Assembly: GCA_023101885.1 (NCBI GenBank) | Contig: JALPQD010000005.1 | Span: 2,561,020 to 2,625,019, forward strand | Length of the DNA: 64,000 nt | Source of the DNA: Typhlomys cinereus | Taxonomy: Eukaryota; Chordata; Mammalia; Rodentia; Platacanthomyidae | Direction: 5' to 3' | Shown here: positions 1 through 11,069 of the stretch, in pieces | Position numbering within the stretch: position 1 is the stretch's first letter | How the letters are laid out: every line of letters begins with the position of its first letter | Notes under the pieces: generated by a model | Told to the model about the DNA's origin: nothing | The model's input: the letters and a program-made list of their open reading frames with translations, nothing else | The model's database searches: none | Made by a program: the position numbers and the translations under genes

Positions 1-110
1 TGATAAAGCAGAATAAAACCCCCCTGTGCCCCTAAGCTTTTTGATCGTGAATTTCCAAGCAACATTCAGACAAACTGCAACACTGGATTTCACCTTCTTG
101 ACCGGGGGGA
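1..110 (+). repeat. LTR 3' part (R-U5-like) fragment, same family as 21128-21333
   Basis: An AATAAA signal at about 12-17 is followed by sequence that aligns with 21128-21215: AGAATAAAACCCC, then CTAAGCT, GATCGTGAAT against GGTCATGAAT, and AACTGCAACACTGG against AGCTGCAACACTGG. A shared polyadenylation signal and conserved downstream tail suggest two LTR ends of one endogenous retroviral family. The fragment starts before the window, so its full length is unknown. I did not identify the family. Confidence 0.6.
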
Positions 111-1315
111 GAGAGCATAAAGACATACTGCATTCTGCTTTCGCTTTTCCTAAACCTTCCTGTGATCAGGACTTACTGTTCCCTGTCTCCCTGGGGAGAT
201 AACCCCTGGGTGACAGCACCTCGGGCACAGATACTGGAAACAGGAGGAGGATGTAGTGTGTTATTCTGGAAGGAAAAAGCTACCCTGGCCCAAAAGAGGC
301 CATTTTTTGAGTCACAGGAAATAACATCCATTTCTCCTTGAAGCTGATGACCTTGGATCCATTTCCTCGTCTGTAAAGAAAGAGTCACAAAAGGACCCAG
401 GGGGGCCGGCAGCGTCCACCAGTGCTGAGCCCGCCCAGGGCAAACGCCAAGTAACCATCTGCATCATCACCCCCCAAGGCCATGGTGGTCTTGGAACAGC
501 TGATGGAACACTAAGGAGCTCCCCTGGGCTGGGGGTGGACCTCCGGAAGTGCACGTAGCTTCCCCTGACTCCTCCTGCAGGAGCAAATATTCCCACGGCA
601 AAGCAAGTAAGAAGGCAGGCGGGCCACGGGCGAGGATAGCAAGCCAGCATTGCAGATGATCTGCACACGCCAATCAATTCACAACCAACCGCTTACAGGG
701 GAGAAAGGAGTTGTATTTTCTCTTATGCCTGTCTGGTGATAGTTGCTCGCCCGGCTTGGCAGGAGATCCCACACCAACACCAGGGCCGAGGGAACTAGCT
801 ACACCGTCTCCACATTAACAGCTGACACCTGTCGGATCAGCATGTCTGGCCAAGTGTAGTGAAAGATGCTCGCTTCTTCCACCAGTTCCCTCCATCTTAT
901 TTATCTGTCCAGCGACTAGTCCACCCACCATGGAACAGGTCTTCCTCATCCATTCGATACTCTCCTACAGACTTGCTCAGGACTTAACTCAGATACGCAT
1001 TTCTCACAACTGTGCCCAAAGCTCAGGCCTCCAGTTGCAAAACTGACATTTCGCCCTTACAGAGATAGGGTACCTTGTCTTGGCATCATTGCCATCAGAC
1101 AAACCTGCCAAACTGATAACCGAGGGCTAGGGAAAGGGACGAGTCAAGCGAGCTCTAGACAGAGAAGTCTAAAGTGGCCTAGGCAGGGGAACGATATGAT
1201 AGCTCTAAACCCGGGTCATGGTGTTCACACATGACCTTGCGTGTTGGTCCCAGGGGAGAAGGGAAGTGTCCCCTCAGACTCAGGAGGGTGGGGTGAAAGC
1301 AACAGCCGCGCTCAC
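1..1315 (-). other. TGFBR3: TGFBR3 intron after the second coding exon, partial
   Basis: This is intron downstream of the donor at 1315-1314. The first ~110 bases are an LTR end (listed separately). From about 130 to 1315 I see unique, moderately GC-rich sequence with no recognisable exon, repeat or RNA gene. Confidence 0.7.
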
Positions 1316-1500
1316 CTCTCTCTGCAGCTGGCCGGGCCCCTGGTCCACAGCACGGAGGTTCAGGACATGCACCTCCTGCGGCAGCCCTGTTGTGCCTCTA
1401 CTGGCGCAGCCGGACAGGACGGTGAAACTCTCCATTAAGGCCTGGACAGGGTGAGAGGCGTTGATGGGAGACAGTTCGCACTGGGTGCCGGGCTCTGGAC
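1316..1500 (-). CDS. TGFBR3: TGFBR3 (betaglycan) second coding exon: start of mature ectodomain
   Basis: This 185-nt exon is bounded by an acceptor (TTTCTGTCCACAG|GT, first base 1500) and a donor (GAGAGAG|GTGAGC, last base 1316). It enters in phase 1 and leaves in phase 0. After the shared Gly it encodes 61 residues beginning PEPGTQCELSPINASHPVQA and ending GPGQLQRE. The middle part (MESFTVLSGC, then GLPQEVHVLNLR) matches the membrane-distal orphan domain of betaglycan almost word for word. Counting from the start Met, Cys28 and Cys52 fall here, and N34-A-S is a potential N-glycosylation site. The next expected residues (VTLHLNP in the family) lie outside the window. There is no frameshift or stop. 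An open reading frame runs past both ends of the exon, but only the part between the splice sites belongs to the gene. Confidence 0.97.
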
Positions 1501-2354
1501 CTGTGGACAGAAACAGACGTGAGCGGCTCAGCGAGGGCACGGGCAGGCATGTTGGATGATTAAGCCCCTGGCTATCCAGCTGAGAAATCTTTACATATAA
1601 ATTATATTCAGAACTGAATGATAAAAATGCAGCCCAACTCATCCAAAAGTTCAGCCTCTTGCATTTCTTTTATATGATTTTTTTTTTAATTCACTTGAAG
1701 TTTACAAGATACAAAGACCTTTCTCTGGATGGAGAAGCCTTCCGGTTGCAACTGTGATTTTTTTTTTCCTTCCTCTCTTCGAAATAAATGTGAGGTAAAT
1801 AGAATAAATTGTTTAAAGTCCAAATAGTATAGTTTATAAATAATATTAAGCATCTGAAGTTGTAAACCTCCTCCCCAATCGTATAAGTTACTTTTTAAGA
1901 GCTTCCCTTTGTTAGGGAAAGTAAAGCAAATTTATAAATGTTAAAAAAACAAAATACAGTGAGAAGAGGTGATGTGGGCCAGACCTGCACAACAAAGTGT
2001 GGGACAGAGGTCAAGAAAATCCTCTTGGAAGAGGTAGAAAACCCAGACAGCTCCATGCTGGAAAAAGTAGAATTCTGATCCTACTTGGTTCCTGCCCTGA
2101 TAGTCCACCAGCTTTCTATTCTAAACCCACCCATCCCTCTCCTCCTCGGCTTCCTTCCTGCCCCTAGACAATGAGAGACCTTCCTAAACATAGTTCAGAA
2201 CCTGCAGCCCACCAAGTCATTGCCCACACATAGGAGGCCCTTCTAACCGCCCGAGGGGCGCTGCACTTCAGGGATGGCTTGAGAAGCAGACACACAGATG
2301 GAGGAATCAGAATGCTAGGGCACCCAATAATATTACCCGAAATCAAGGCACCCT

Positions 2355-2602
2355 GCGGCCGGGGAGATGGCTCAGGGGTTAAGACTCTGCCTTGAAGCAG
2401 AGTTCAGATTCCCAGAACCCAAGGAAAATGCCAGGCTGATACAGCAGTGGCTGCAATTCCCAGGCAGGGCTTGGGAAGGGCTCCAGAGCAAAGCAACAAG
2501 GAGGTAGAGCCATCCAGGATGAATCCTGTCATCCTGGGGCTTCCTCGGGCCCACACTCAAGCGCCTCCTTCGCGTGCATGTGTGCACGGGTATGTGTGGG
2601 CG
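2355..2602 (+). repeat. tRNA-headed SINE (older copy of the dominant family)
   Basis: The head GGGGAGATGGCTCAGGGGTTAAG is the pol III A-box region of the family. It is followed by a diverged B-box region, AAAATGCCAGGCTGATACAG, and the body (CAAAGCAACAAGGAGGTAGAG, ATCCAGGATGA). The body ends in a degenerate TG/CA stretch. It lies tail to tail with the minus-strand copy at 2614-2827. Confidence 0.85.
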
Positions 2603-2613
2603 CAAGTGTACCA

Positions 2614-2827
2614 AAGGGCACTGTTTATGCCTGCAGAGGCCCAAAAGTGACTTTGAGAATCATCCTGGATTGCTCTACCTCCTTTTTGTTTCACTCTGGA
2701 TTTCCCAGGCTCCGCCTTCCCGAGTTGGAAGTACAGGACGCCACCATTTCCATCCGGTCTGGAATCCAAACTCAGGTTCTTCTGTTTGAGAGGCACGGTC
2801 TTAACCCCCAGTCATCTCCTCAGCCCC
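2614..2827 (-). repeat. tRNA-headed SINE, minus strand
   Basis: The reverse complement of the family is clear: AGGGCACTG, AATCATCCTGGATTG, TCTACCTCC, GGGATTTCCCAGGCTCCGCC-like body, then TTAACCCCCAGTCATCTCCTCAGCCCC as the inverted head. It faces the copy at 2355-2602, with the two 3' ends adjacent. Confidence 0.85.
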
Positions 2828-2843
2828 TCAAGTGCCCTTTTGT

Positions 2844-2844
<1 letters not shown>

Positions 2845-2893
<49 letters not shown>
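2845..2893. repeat. (CA)n microsatellite, about 49 bp
   Basis: An uninterrupted CA dinucleotide run. Unlike most CA runs in the window it lies beside the 5' head of a SINE (the minus copy ending at 2827), not at a SINE tail. The long cysteine/valine or histidine/threonine reading frames across it are artefacts of the repeat. Confidence 0.97.
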
Positions 2894-2895
<2 letters not shown>

Positions 2896-2899
2896 CCCT

Positions 2900-4380
2900 T
2901 TAATGCCTTCTGAGTTTAAGTCTAGACCCCCAATGGGGAAAAAACATACAATTACCTCTGATTCCTTCCCTGAGTTTCTATTAATTAAACTCACATCACA
3001 GGCAGCTAGACCGAGGCCTGTCAACACCTTTGGAAACCTTTCTCTCACACAGCTGTTTTCTAGTTTAGTCCCGTTTACTATTTTGAAAAGAATCATTTAC
3101 AGACCACTGTTCTATATAGTCTGTCCCCTGTCCATCAGATGACCTAAAAATCACTTTCAACCCTCAAACTATCAGGTTCCTCTTTTCCCCTCTCCCCTGT
3201 AAATGTGGGGTACAGGTGCTTGTGTAATTTTGGAGCTGGTGGTCAATCTTAGGATTTTTTTCCTTGCTGTGGTTTTTCTTCTTTGGTTGACTCGTAAGTT
3301 TGTATCTTTTTGTCCTCCTTGGTCTGTCTTTGTCAGCTTAATCCTGAGACCCTCGAAGAGCAGGAGGAAGGGTCCCTTTGCCTTATAACGCTTCGTCTTC
3401 ACACATCTCTGTGAGCCTGACACTGTCCCCATGTCGTAGTTGAAGCTCCTCAGACTGAAACGTACATAAGCCACAGCCTTTCAAACAGAATCCAGAAGAA
3501 AATCCTGGATGGGCCTCAGCCACTTCTTTCTGGCAGCTAGGAAACCAAGGTGTTCTCTGGAATCAGAGCCGCAATGGGCAGTGCCCCTGTGGTTCAGACC
3601 CAGCCACTCCTTACCCCGCTGCTGGGTATGAGAGCAGATAACCCTGCCTGATGAGCCAAGTCTATTTCAGGACTAGCAGAAATTATCTAGGTTGATAAGG
3701 ACAATCTGGTCTCAGATGAGGTATGTGGCTTTTCAAATCACTGCCACTCTCTAAGTGCTGGACTGTGCCCAGCGGCCTTCTGAGAAAGCAGGAGGTGGTG
3801 AAGGAAGACGTGGTGGCAGCGATGGCAGGGGGCTGACTTTCAGGGTGGACCCTGGAGCCCCCAAGACAAACTGTTCCTCCTCAGCTCCGGCTCTGACTAC
3901 CAACTGGGGATCCTCTGAGTTGGTTTCAGAGCCTCGGGGGGTGCATTTGCAGCCATCACACATAAGAAGAAACAAAAACGTTCTTAAGTTCCTGTTGTGT
4001 ATATAAATGTACAAAGCTCTGACGGGTCTGTCACTTGACCCCAAACATATCTGCCAAGAGGCCCACAACCTGCTTGACTGGCCTCCTTGAGACAACACTC
4101 TCTTCACACTCCCAGCTCTTCTGCGCAGGGACGAAACACTCAGTAGAAACAAATCAGGGGACAAGGGAGGGAAGCGGGGCAGGAGAGACCCCACTGCGGA
4201 GAGCAGGCTCCTCCACTTTTCAGCCCATGGCCCCCAGCGTGCTGCGGCCAGGAGGGCTGGCTTCTTTGCAAATGCAGCTCCAGGCCAAGGTCAAACAGCA
4301 ATGCACAGGGCCGCGGATCAAATGGCAGGGCAGCGCGTCTCTCCAGGGCCCACTGAGGTCTGTGTTTAAATATTCCATGT
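2900..4380. other. Unique intronic sequence
   Basis: No exon, repeat or RNA gene recognised. AT-rich to about 3700, then GC-richer (3750-4380). Two overlapping open frames on opposite strands near 3751-4194 look like composition effects: neither gives a recognisable protein. Confidence 0.5.
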
Positions 4381-4384
4381 TCTG

Positions 4385-4735
4385 CTGGGGGTCTTAAATG
4401 TTTCCCCAAAAGGCCCCTGTGCTGAAGACTTGGCCGTCTTACTGGCGTCGCTGGTGAGAGGAAATGTCACTTTGAGAAGCTGGGGCACAGCTGGCTGTGT
4501 CCTTGAAGGGGACAATAGAACCTGATCTCAGTCTCTCTCTCTGTCTCTCTCTCTCTCTTTGCCAGGGAGTCATTCTGAGGAGAGCAGTTCTCTGCTACAG
4601 ACTCCAACCATGATGTTCCCAGAGACCCAAAGTTACACAACAGAACACCCACGGACTGCAAGCTTTGAAACTGTGAGCCAAAATAAGTCTTTCTCCCCGC
4701 TTCCTTTTCTTTACCTCAGAATGTATATACAAATA
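4385..4735 (+). repeat. MaLR-type LTR fragment
   Basis: The order of motifs is typical of mammalian apparent LTR retrotransposons: AAATGTTTCCCCAAAAGGCCC, GCTGAAGACTTGG, CCTTGAAGGGGACA, a CT-rich stretch, ACCATGATGTTCCCAGAG, then GAAACTGTGAGCCAAAATAAG near the 3' end, where the polyadenylation signal would be. It is diverged and has no internal coding sequence. Confidence 0.75.
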
Positions 4736-4783
4736 TACATATAGATACTGCACCAATAAAAAAAAACTGACTAATGGCTGGGA

Positions 4784-5041
4784 AGATGGCTCAGGGGTGA
4801 AGCTTTTGCATCCCAAGCAAAAGGACCTGAGTTCAAATCCCAGATCCCACTTAAAAACATCTGGAGGAAATGGCAGTGGTCTGCACTTCTGGCCCTGGAA
4901 GGTGGAGCCTGGGAATCCCCAGAACAAAGCAATAGAAAGGTAGAACAATCCACAACGATTCCTGACGTCACCCTTAGGCCTCTGCAGGTATACACAGCGC
5001 CTTCTTCTACACATCCCACATCCCCACTCCCACCTCCACCT

Positions 5042-5088
<47 letters not shown>
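4784..5088 (+). repeat. tRNA-headed SINE with (CA)n tail
   Basis: Head GGCTGGGAAGATGGCTCAGGGG, B-box region GACCTGAGTTCAAATCCCAG, body GGCCCTGGAAGGTGGAGCCTGGGAA and AGAACAATCCACAACGATTCCTGACGTCACCC. The 3' end runs into a pure (CA)n of about 46 bp at 5043-5088. Confidence 0.9.
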
Positions 5089-5093
<5 letters not shown>

Positions 5094-5559
5094 ATGCCAT
5101 ATGGCATAGTCCAGATTTCTTGTAGGTGCTTACTGAATGCTATTCCTCCAAGATCGAAAAAGAAAATACAACATGTGACTAAGCATACACACCAAAAAAA
5201 AAAAAACTGTGTCTTTGTGTGTATGACAGAAATTATCCTCCACTACCACCACCAAGAGGAAGAAGTTGTGTCGGCAGCAGCTCAACATACAACATCCTAG
5301 TAGAGAGAACACAAAGCACTTTCCCACTTATCCAGCTCCCACTCGGCTCTGGGCAGGGCTGCGTCTGCTCCCCCTCGAGGAGGTGGCACCTCCCCTTTTA
5401 AAGAAAAGCAATGAGCACAAGGAGGCCTCAGACTAGGATCTGCACCTGGGGCTCGTGGCAGCGCTCTCCCGAAGAGCAAGACTGACATTCTCCCCCTTAG
5501 TCAACTGGGGTGCTTTCCATGAGAACAGTAACCATAATAAATTAGGGCTTTTAGGGATA

Positions 5560-5745
5560 AAGGGCCCTGAGGTTTGTAACTGGCTCTGAAATGCATCCAA
5601 AACCTAAGATGGATTAATAGATGGATGTTTATCTGATAAAGCAACTGTTGCAAAACGTTAACTGTGGAATTTGGGTATTGGTTGCACAATGGTTTCGACA
5701 TCTTTGTCTGGTGAAATGTTTCATCTTAAAATGTTGAGAGGGAAG
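5560..5745 (+). repeat. Ancient L1 3'-end fragment (L1M-like)
   Basis: The stretch GCTCTGAAATGCATCCAAAA, AAGATGGATTAATAGATGGATG, TCTGATAAAGCAACTGTTGC, AAAACGTTAACTGTGGAAT to AAAATGTTGAGAGGGA follows the known order of old mammalian L1 3'UTR sequence. Nearby 5800-5900 (CCAGCAACTTTCCCTCTAGGAA) looks like another old L1 piece. No reading frame remains. Confidence 0.65.
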
Positions 5746-6840
5746 GTATGCTTATAATATATATTTATGTACCACCAGAAATACCTTCAGAAACCGCAAA
5801 CTGCAGAGGAAAGTGCAAAAGTACACATCCTCTGATCCAGCAACTTTCCCTCTAGGAACCCATTATAAAGAAATAACTGGGTAAGCAAGCGAAGAGCACG
5901 GCATGTACCAATGGCAGGAGCCAAATGTCCAGAGAAGATGAAAAGCAAGTAAGGCTGTGCTTCCCAGACCTGCATGATGACAGACATACCAACGTGCCCC
6001 CAAAGACTGTGAAGAAACTCAAGAAAGATATGAACATACAATGGAAACCTTAGGGACTAGAGCTGGATGAGTGAAGGGAAATGCCCCTGTCAGTGGAGTG
6101 GCCTGGGAAGGGCAACTTGGTATGCCACAGAGGCCCGAACCCCCACAAGAGTAGACAAGCCAGAGAGAACTCTGGGGTCCATAGAAGTGGCCAGGCAAGA
6201 GGGTATGGGAGGGAGGGGGGAAGGAGGGAGGTAGGGATAAGTATTCAATGTGTTTATAAAAGTATGGAAAAAATTAATTGATTTTTAAAAAAAACAAGTA
6301 AAGCCTTTTAAAATCATGAGTTTGACGGTGTCCTCCTCAAAGCGACTTGCTGAAGCCTCACTGCTTCTAGATAAAGCCCCAAACCACCCCAAGACTCGCA
6401 ATGTGGGCTTCATGGTATCTGCCTCGTGGTCTGTCTTGTGGGCTGCTTGGTCTCCCTCTGACATGGGCTCCCTAAGTCTTCCCTATTCTGACCAAAACAC
6501 AGTCTTGCTAGGTGCCTCCCCCACAAAAATGTCAATTATTCTCCTCCTTTCTTCAACCATTAGGCTGAGACATGACCGAGGTCTATGTACATCCAACTTC
6601 TTGCAGGAAGCTTCCCAGTAAAGGGAAGATGAGTCTTCTGTTTTCCTTCCTTCCCATTGGCTATTGGAACAGAGGTGTGGTGCCGAGTGTTGGTGAGGCT
6701 GTTTGTTATAGAAATGCGTTATGGAAAGCACAGCGGCAAGTCACCCTGGTGTGTGGCACACAAGGAGCCAGGAGATCAGCTCTAGACTACTTGCATTTTG
6801 TTTTACTTTACGATGGTGACGGATGATTGGCTGGTCGGTT
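5746..6840. other. Intronic sequence, mostly unique
   Basis: Contains a possible old L1 remnant at 5800-5900 and a G/A-rich stretch at 6190-6235. The rest (6300-6840) shows no repeat or exon I can name. The short open frames here have no recognisable product. Confidence 0.45.
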
Positions 6841-6844
6841 TAGT

Positions 6845-6985
6845 GTTTGAATTGGTTTGAAACAGGGTCTCACTGGTCTCACAGAAACCTTTATATACTC
6901 AGACCAGCCTCAAATTTAGAGGAACCTCCTGCCCTGGCCTCTTAAGTGCTGGGATTATAGGTGTGAAGCCACACTCAGATTGATT
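6845..6985 (-). repeat. B1-like SINE, minus strand
   Basis: GTTTGAAACAGGGTCTCACTG, then CCAGCCTCAAATTTAGAGGAACCTCCTGCCC and AAGTGCTGGGATTATAGGTGTG are the reverse complement of the 7SL-derived B1 body. Confidence 0.8.
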
Positions 6986-7141
6986 CTTTACACATGAAAA
7001 TATACAACCTTTTATTTAAGCCAAGGGCATCTGGGGTCGCAAACAAGGTGGACAGGTAAGAAATGACACCCAAAGGTTGTCTTGCCTCCCCCACCTGTAC
7101 TAGCACATCATACGCATACGTTAAAAAATAGCAGGAAAGGG

Positions 7142-7475
7142 GGTTTGGAGAGGTGGCTCAGGGTTAAGCCTCCCCCTTGCAGGCGGCAGGTCCTGAGTTC
7201 AGATCCCAGATCCCACGTATAGACAGACGCCAGGCGGAAGCGGGGGCGGCCTGCGCTTCTGGTCCTGGTAGGGCGGAGCCTGTGAATCCCGGGGCAGAGT
7301 AAACAAGGAGGAGGTGGAGGCGTCCATGGTGGTTCGCGAATTCGTCCGTGGTTCTACACATACACACATACATACACACACACAGACACACACACACACA
7401 AACACACGCACACGCGCACGCACATACACACGCACATGTGCACAGTTGAATAAATAATAATAAAAAAAAATTTAA
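7142..7475 (+). repeat. tRNA-headed SINE, young subfamily, with TSD
   Basis: This copy has the conserved young body: GGCGGAAGCGGGGGCGGCCTGCGCTTCTGG split by diagnostic runs, GGTAGGGCGGAGCCTGTGAA, GGAGGAGGTGGAGGCGTCCA, GGTTCGCGAATTCGTCCGTGG, then mixed CA/TA/CG repeats and an AATAAATAATAATAAA tail. A perfect 19-bp target-site duplication (AAAAAATAGCAGGAAAGGG) sits at 7123-7141 and 7476-7494, so the ends are known and the insertion is recent. It landed at the 5' end of an older ID-B1 element. Confidence 0.95.
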
Positions 7476-7491
7476 AAAAAATAGCAGGAAA

Positions 7492-7700
7492 GGGCTGGGG
7501 GTGTAGTTAAGTTGGTAATGTGCCTGCCCAGTGCACACAAAGCCCTGGGCTTCATCTCCATCACTATAAAGTCCAGGTGCAGCAGTACAGTCAGTCCCGT
7601 AATCCCTGCACTTGGGAGCTAGAGGCAGAAGACTGGAAGTTGAAAATCTTCCTTGGATATAAAAGAAGTTGGAGATTAGCCTGAGGTACATGTGACTGTC
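7492..7700 (+). repeat. ID-B1 composite SINE
   Basis: An ID-like tRNA head (GGGCTGGGGGTGTAGTTAAG, CCCTGGGCTTCATCTCC) is joined to a B1-like right part (GTCCAGGTGCAGCAGTACAG, CCGTAATCCCTGCACTTGGGAG, AGGCAGAAGACTGG, TTAGCCTGAGGTACATGTGA) with an A-tail. Such dimers are known in rodents. Confidence 0.8.
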
Positions 7701-7744
7701 AAAAAAAAACCCAAATAAATAAAAATCTTAAAATTAAATAAAGA

Positions 7745-7900
7745 CTCAAGTATAGTGAGTCAGGCCAGCACTTGGAAGCCTAGGGAAGAGAATTGTGAGT
7801 TCTAGGCCAATCTGGCCTAAGCAGTGAGTTTCCAGGCCAGACTGCTGGTTAGCCTGGGCTACATAGCAAGACTCTATCTCTAAACAAATAGATTTAAACA
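7745..7900 (+). repeat. B1-like SINE, diverged
   Basis: CAGGCCAGCACTTGGAAGCC, GAGTTCTAGGCCAATCTGGCC and TTAGCCTGGGCTACATAGCA, then AAGACTCTATCTCTAAACAA match B1 with a partly repeated middle. Confidence 0.7.
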
Positions 7901-10355
7901 AGTACATAGCTTGATAAACTCACTCCATATTTTGTAGCTAAAAACTAAAATACTTTGACTTTTTAATCAGATGCTTCATGTGAAGCTTCTTGGAAACTCT
8001 GTGGAGAAGGACAGAATAAACCTTACGCTGTGTAAGTTGCTGCAAGCTGCTGAGCTAAACATGTCCTAGCAGTATTGTTCACGGTGGTCCCCTCCAGAGC
8101 CTTACTGCCCCCCCCAAACCTGACCTTTCTGTCACATCTGGCCATCTATCTATTACCTGCCTCTTCCAGGGTCCATGAAAGGTCATTCCTGAAAAATAAA
8201 AATCTAAATTTTCTGTGATTTCAATATGATCCGGGGTTGATACTTCTCCACTAGCTACTTGAGAAATCTCAAATCTCGCCGGGCAGTGGGTATCAATTCT
8301 GGCCGGAGGTCAATTCTTTTTCCTGTGTTAGGCTCCTTGTCCCTGGACAGACGCACGGCTCACACCAGGGTTACCACCCAACCAGCCCCTTTTCACAGAG
8401 CAGGGAGCTCAGCAGCGTCCCCCTGAGGAAATAACCTGAAGCATATGGTGGTGTCTCAGGCAGTCACTTTATGTAACAAGCCTAGGTAGGTGAGTTCTTC
8501 TACATGATTAGCACTCTCTTGACTGAAGGCTAAGCCACACAGGCCCGCAAGCCAAGCATAAACATGGATTCCCATCTGACAAAACAAAATGAAAGGAGAA
8601 CTCAACCCCCCAGTTCACACATCAGCTGACTTAAAAGACCCCCGTGTACTCACAGGGGAAGCACAAGTTCCTTTCTCATTTTGCCAAATGTTCTCTTTGT
8701 CCATTCAACTGATGCGTGATTATCCGGACACATGGGAAACATTCTTAAAATGTGCCTAGGACATCGATACCTAAATTCCCAGTTCGACTTAAAGGAAAAA
8801 AAAATGCAAATGGGCTCAACCTTTCATTACCTCAGTTAGCTACAATCCAGCATTCCAGCCTCAGGTACGGAACCCCCACATCCACGTTGGCAGCAGGCCA
8901 GCACCCAGCACTGACAGAATGCAGGCGAGGCATCTGGGGACAGATGCGCACGCAGCATACATTCCATTTAATCCACCCCCAAAGAAATCGCTGCTCTTAC
9001 ATCTCATGCAACACAGAGGAAAGTATTGGAGGAAGGTAGAGTAAGTCATTTTCACATTTAGTCAACATGATCTGCAAGCATTCTAAATACTAAATGTATA
9101 CCACACTGACACTAACATCTGGTACCTATTCCACATAATTTCCAGGGCTGCGAGTCCCCATATCACCCAGGGTACTAATGAGGAGCGTGTGTTCAACTGT
9201 AATAAAACTGGTAAAGATGCAGAGGGAATTAAGGGGTAACATTATAGCCTGGGACCAAGACATTGCAGTGGGGAGATTTTTATTGCAATAACACCATTGG
9301 CTAATAAGGGTTTCTGTTATTGTCCCACAGGGAATTCTGCAATGCTGTCAGCTGCAAAGAGGGACAAACTCCCACAGAGTGTGGGACCAGGAGCAGCAGG
9401 ACATAGTCTCCTGCTCCCGAGCAGAAAAATCCCTTTTTACCCACCATGGGATGCCAGAAATCAGTGAGAAAGGGGCACCCAGGATGGCGTCTTAGCCAAT
9501 GGCAAGGTCTGGATTTCATTGAGCTGTGTGAGAAGGAATGCTGCAAATACCAGGATATGATGCAAAAACAAAGCTCAAAGAAAAGAAACACCTGGAAAGC
9601 CCTCCGCTCCACAGCCTCTGGCCAGCACTCGGCATGTGTGCATGTTTGGTCCATCTCAAATTACAAGTCTTTGGATCCACAGCCCCTTGGGGATAGCACT
9701 GGGGAATTCACCATTAAACTCCTGAAGGGTCCTTGGACCATGGCCCCACCTGGGTTTTGCAACAATAAAACTTAGCTAGAAGCTGAAGTCTATTTCTGAT
9801 AGGGAGGAAAAAAAAACATAAGAGATCTAAAACCTGAAATATACTCTTCTCAGAGGAAGAGAACCCAGATTTTTCTATACCTCAACTCTTTAGGCATATC
9901 TTTCCTTCAGGATCCAGGTGAATATCAGAATTGAAGCACTCCTCTCAACAAAACGCAGTTCTCTTCCAAGAAGGCAAAAATGCCAATGTGCTGGGCTAAA
10001 AGCCAATGCATATTTATGTTCTCTTGTGTTGAAATTGGACCAAGCTGAAGAATTTCCTGTGTTCAAACTGTGCTTCTAAAGGTTCAAAAGGAAACAAGGG
10101 GCAACGCTTCATCAAGAAGCTAAATTCTGTGTTAGGAAGTGCCAAGCTAGAAAGGGCAATATGCGAGTAGCATCCCCACACATGTCCACAGAGGGAAAGC
10201 ATCTAGCAGAGGAGACATGTGCTGAACTCACCAACCCACGATGGTCCCCAGAGGACCCCCAGAGGGTCAAGGGTATGGCTCCATCGTAGAAAGGAAGCTT
10301 CCATGTCCAAAGCCCAAAGTTCAACCCTCAACACCAAAAATAGCTAATTTAATCT
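7901..10355. other. Unique intronic sequence
   Basis: No repeat, exon or RNA gene recognised. The longest open frame (9446-9775, plus strand, 109 codons) has no recognisable product and ends beside a chance AATAAA. I do not call it a gene. Confidence 0.5.
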
Positions 10356-10359
10356 ATTA

Positions 10360-10525
10360 TTGTTGTATGTATATAATGTGTGCAAATGGAGGCCATGCAT
10401 GATATAGCATACATAGGAGGCCAGAGAACAGTTTTGTGGAGTTGGTTCTCTCCATCCACTTTCAGTGGATTCCAGGGATCAAGTGCAGATCATCAGGCTT
10501 GTGCGGCAAGTGGTTTTCTTTTGGG
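10360..10525 (-). repeat. B2/B3-like SINE, minus strand
   Basis: GGAGGCCAGAGAACAGTTTTGTGGAGTTGG, split by diverged bases, then TGGATTCCAGGGATCAAGTG and CATCAGGCTTGTGCGGCAAG are the reverse complement of the B2/B3 body and head. Confidence 0.7.
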
Positions 10526-10532
10526 TTTGTGG

Positions 10533-10559
10533 ATGTGTGTGTGTGTGTGTGTGTGTGTG
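10533..10559. repeat. (GT)n microsatellite
   Basis: Short GT run at the 3' end of the adjacent minus-strand SINE (10560-10800), matching the CA tail of that family. Confidence 0.9.
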
Positions 10560-10800
10560 ATGCATGCACCAGAGGACAGGCATTTGAGTGCATGTGCCTG
10601 TGGACGCCCAAGAGTGACACAGGGAATCATCCTGGCTTGCTCAACCTCCTTATTGCTTTCCTCTGGGGTTTCTTAAGCTCTGCATTCCATGGCCGAAATT
10701 AAAGGCCACCGATTCTGCCTGGAATGTTTGCCTGGGATCTAGGAATCCAAACTGAGATCCTTTGCTAGGCAAAGGTTGTAAGCCCTGAGCCATCAGCCTT
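10560..10800 (-). repeat. tRNA-headed SINE, minus strand
   Basis: CAGAGGACAGGCATTTGAGTG, AGAGTGACACAGGGAATCATCC, CTCCTTATTGCTTTCCTCTGGG and AATCCAAACTGAGATCCTTTGC, ending CCCTGAGCCATCAGCC, are the reverse complement of the family. Moderately diverged. Confidence 0.85.
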
Positions 10801-10989
10801 GGTAAGTGCTTTTAAAAAAACTTACTGAGCCCCCTCACAGCACCCCTCACCTCCAAACCCTTGAAATCAGAAGCACAAGGTACTAGACCAAGAGATAATG
10901 GGACATGGAAATTGGTACTAAGTCCAAGTCGGTCGCTTATTGGTTGTTTGACCTTGTATTTGTGAGGGTGTTTTACTTTGCTGTGTTTG

Positions 10990-11065
10990 CACTGTCCTAG
11001 AGATTGAACCCGGGACTCAAAGTATCCCAGGCAAGCGCTTTACCACTGAGCTTTAACCCCAGTCC
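10990..11065 (-). repeat. ID-like SINE, minus strand
   Basis: AGAGATTGAACCCGGGACTC, CCAGGCAAGCGCTTTACCAC and TGAGCTTTAACCCCAGTCCT are the reverse complement of the ID element (tRNA-Ala-derived head). Confidence 0.85.
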
Positions 11066-11069
11066 TGAC

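Noticed and set aside
2812..3096. Open frames made of Cys-Val or His-Thr repeats (also at 4595, 7164, 14208, 20267, 33894, 43733, 47640 and others)
   Set aside because: They are translations of (CA)n or (GT)n microsatellites joined to SINE bodies, not genes.
9301..9775. Possible retropseudogene with a terminal AATAAA near 9764
   Set aside because: No recognisable protein on either strand and no A-tail; the signal is probably chance.
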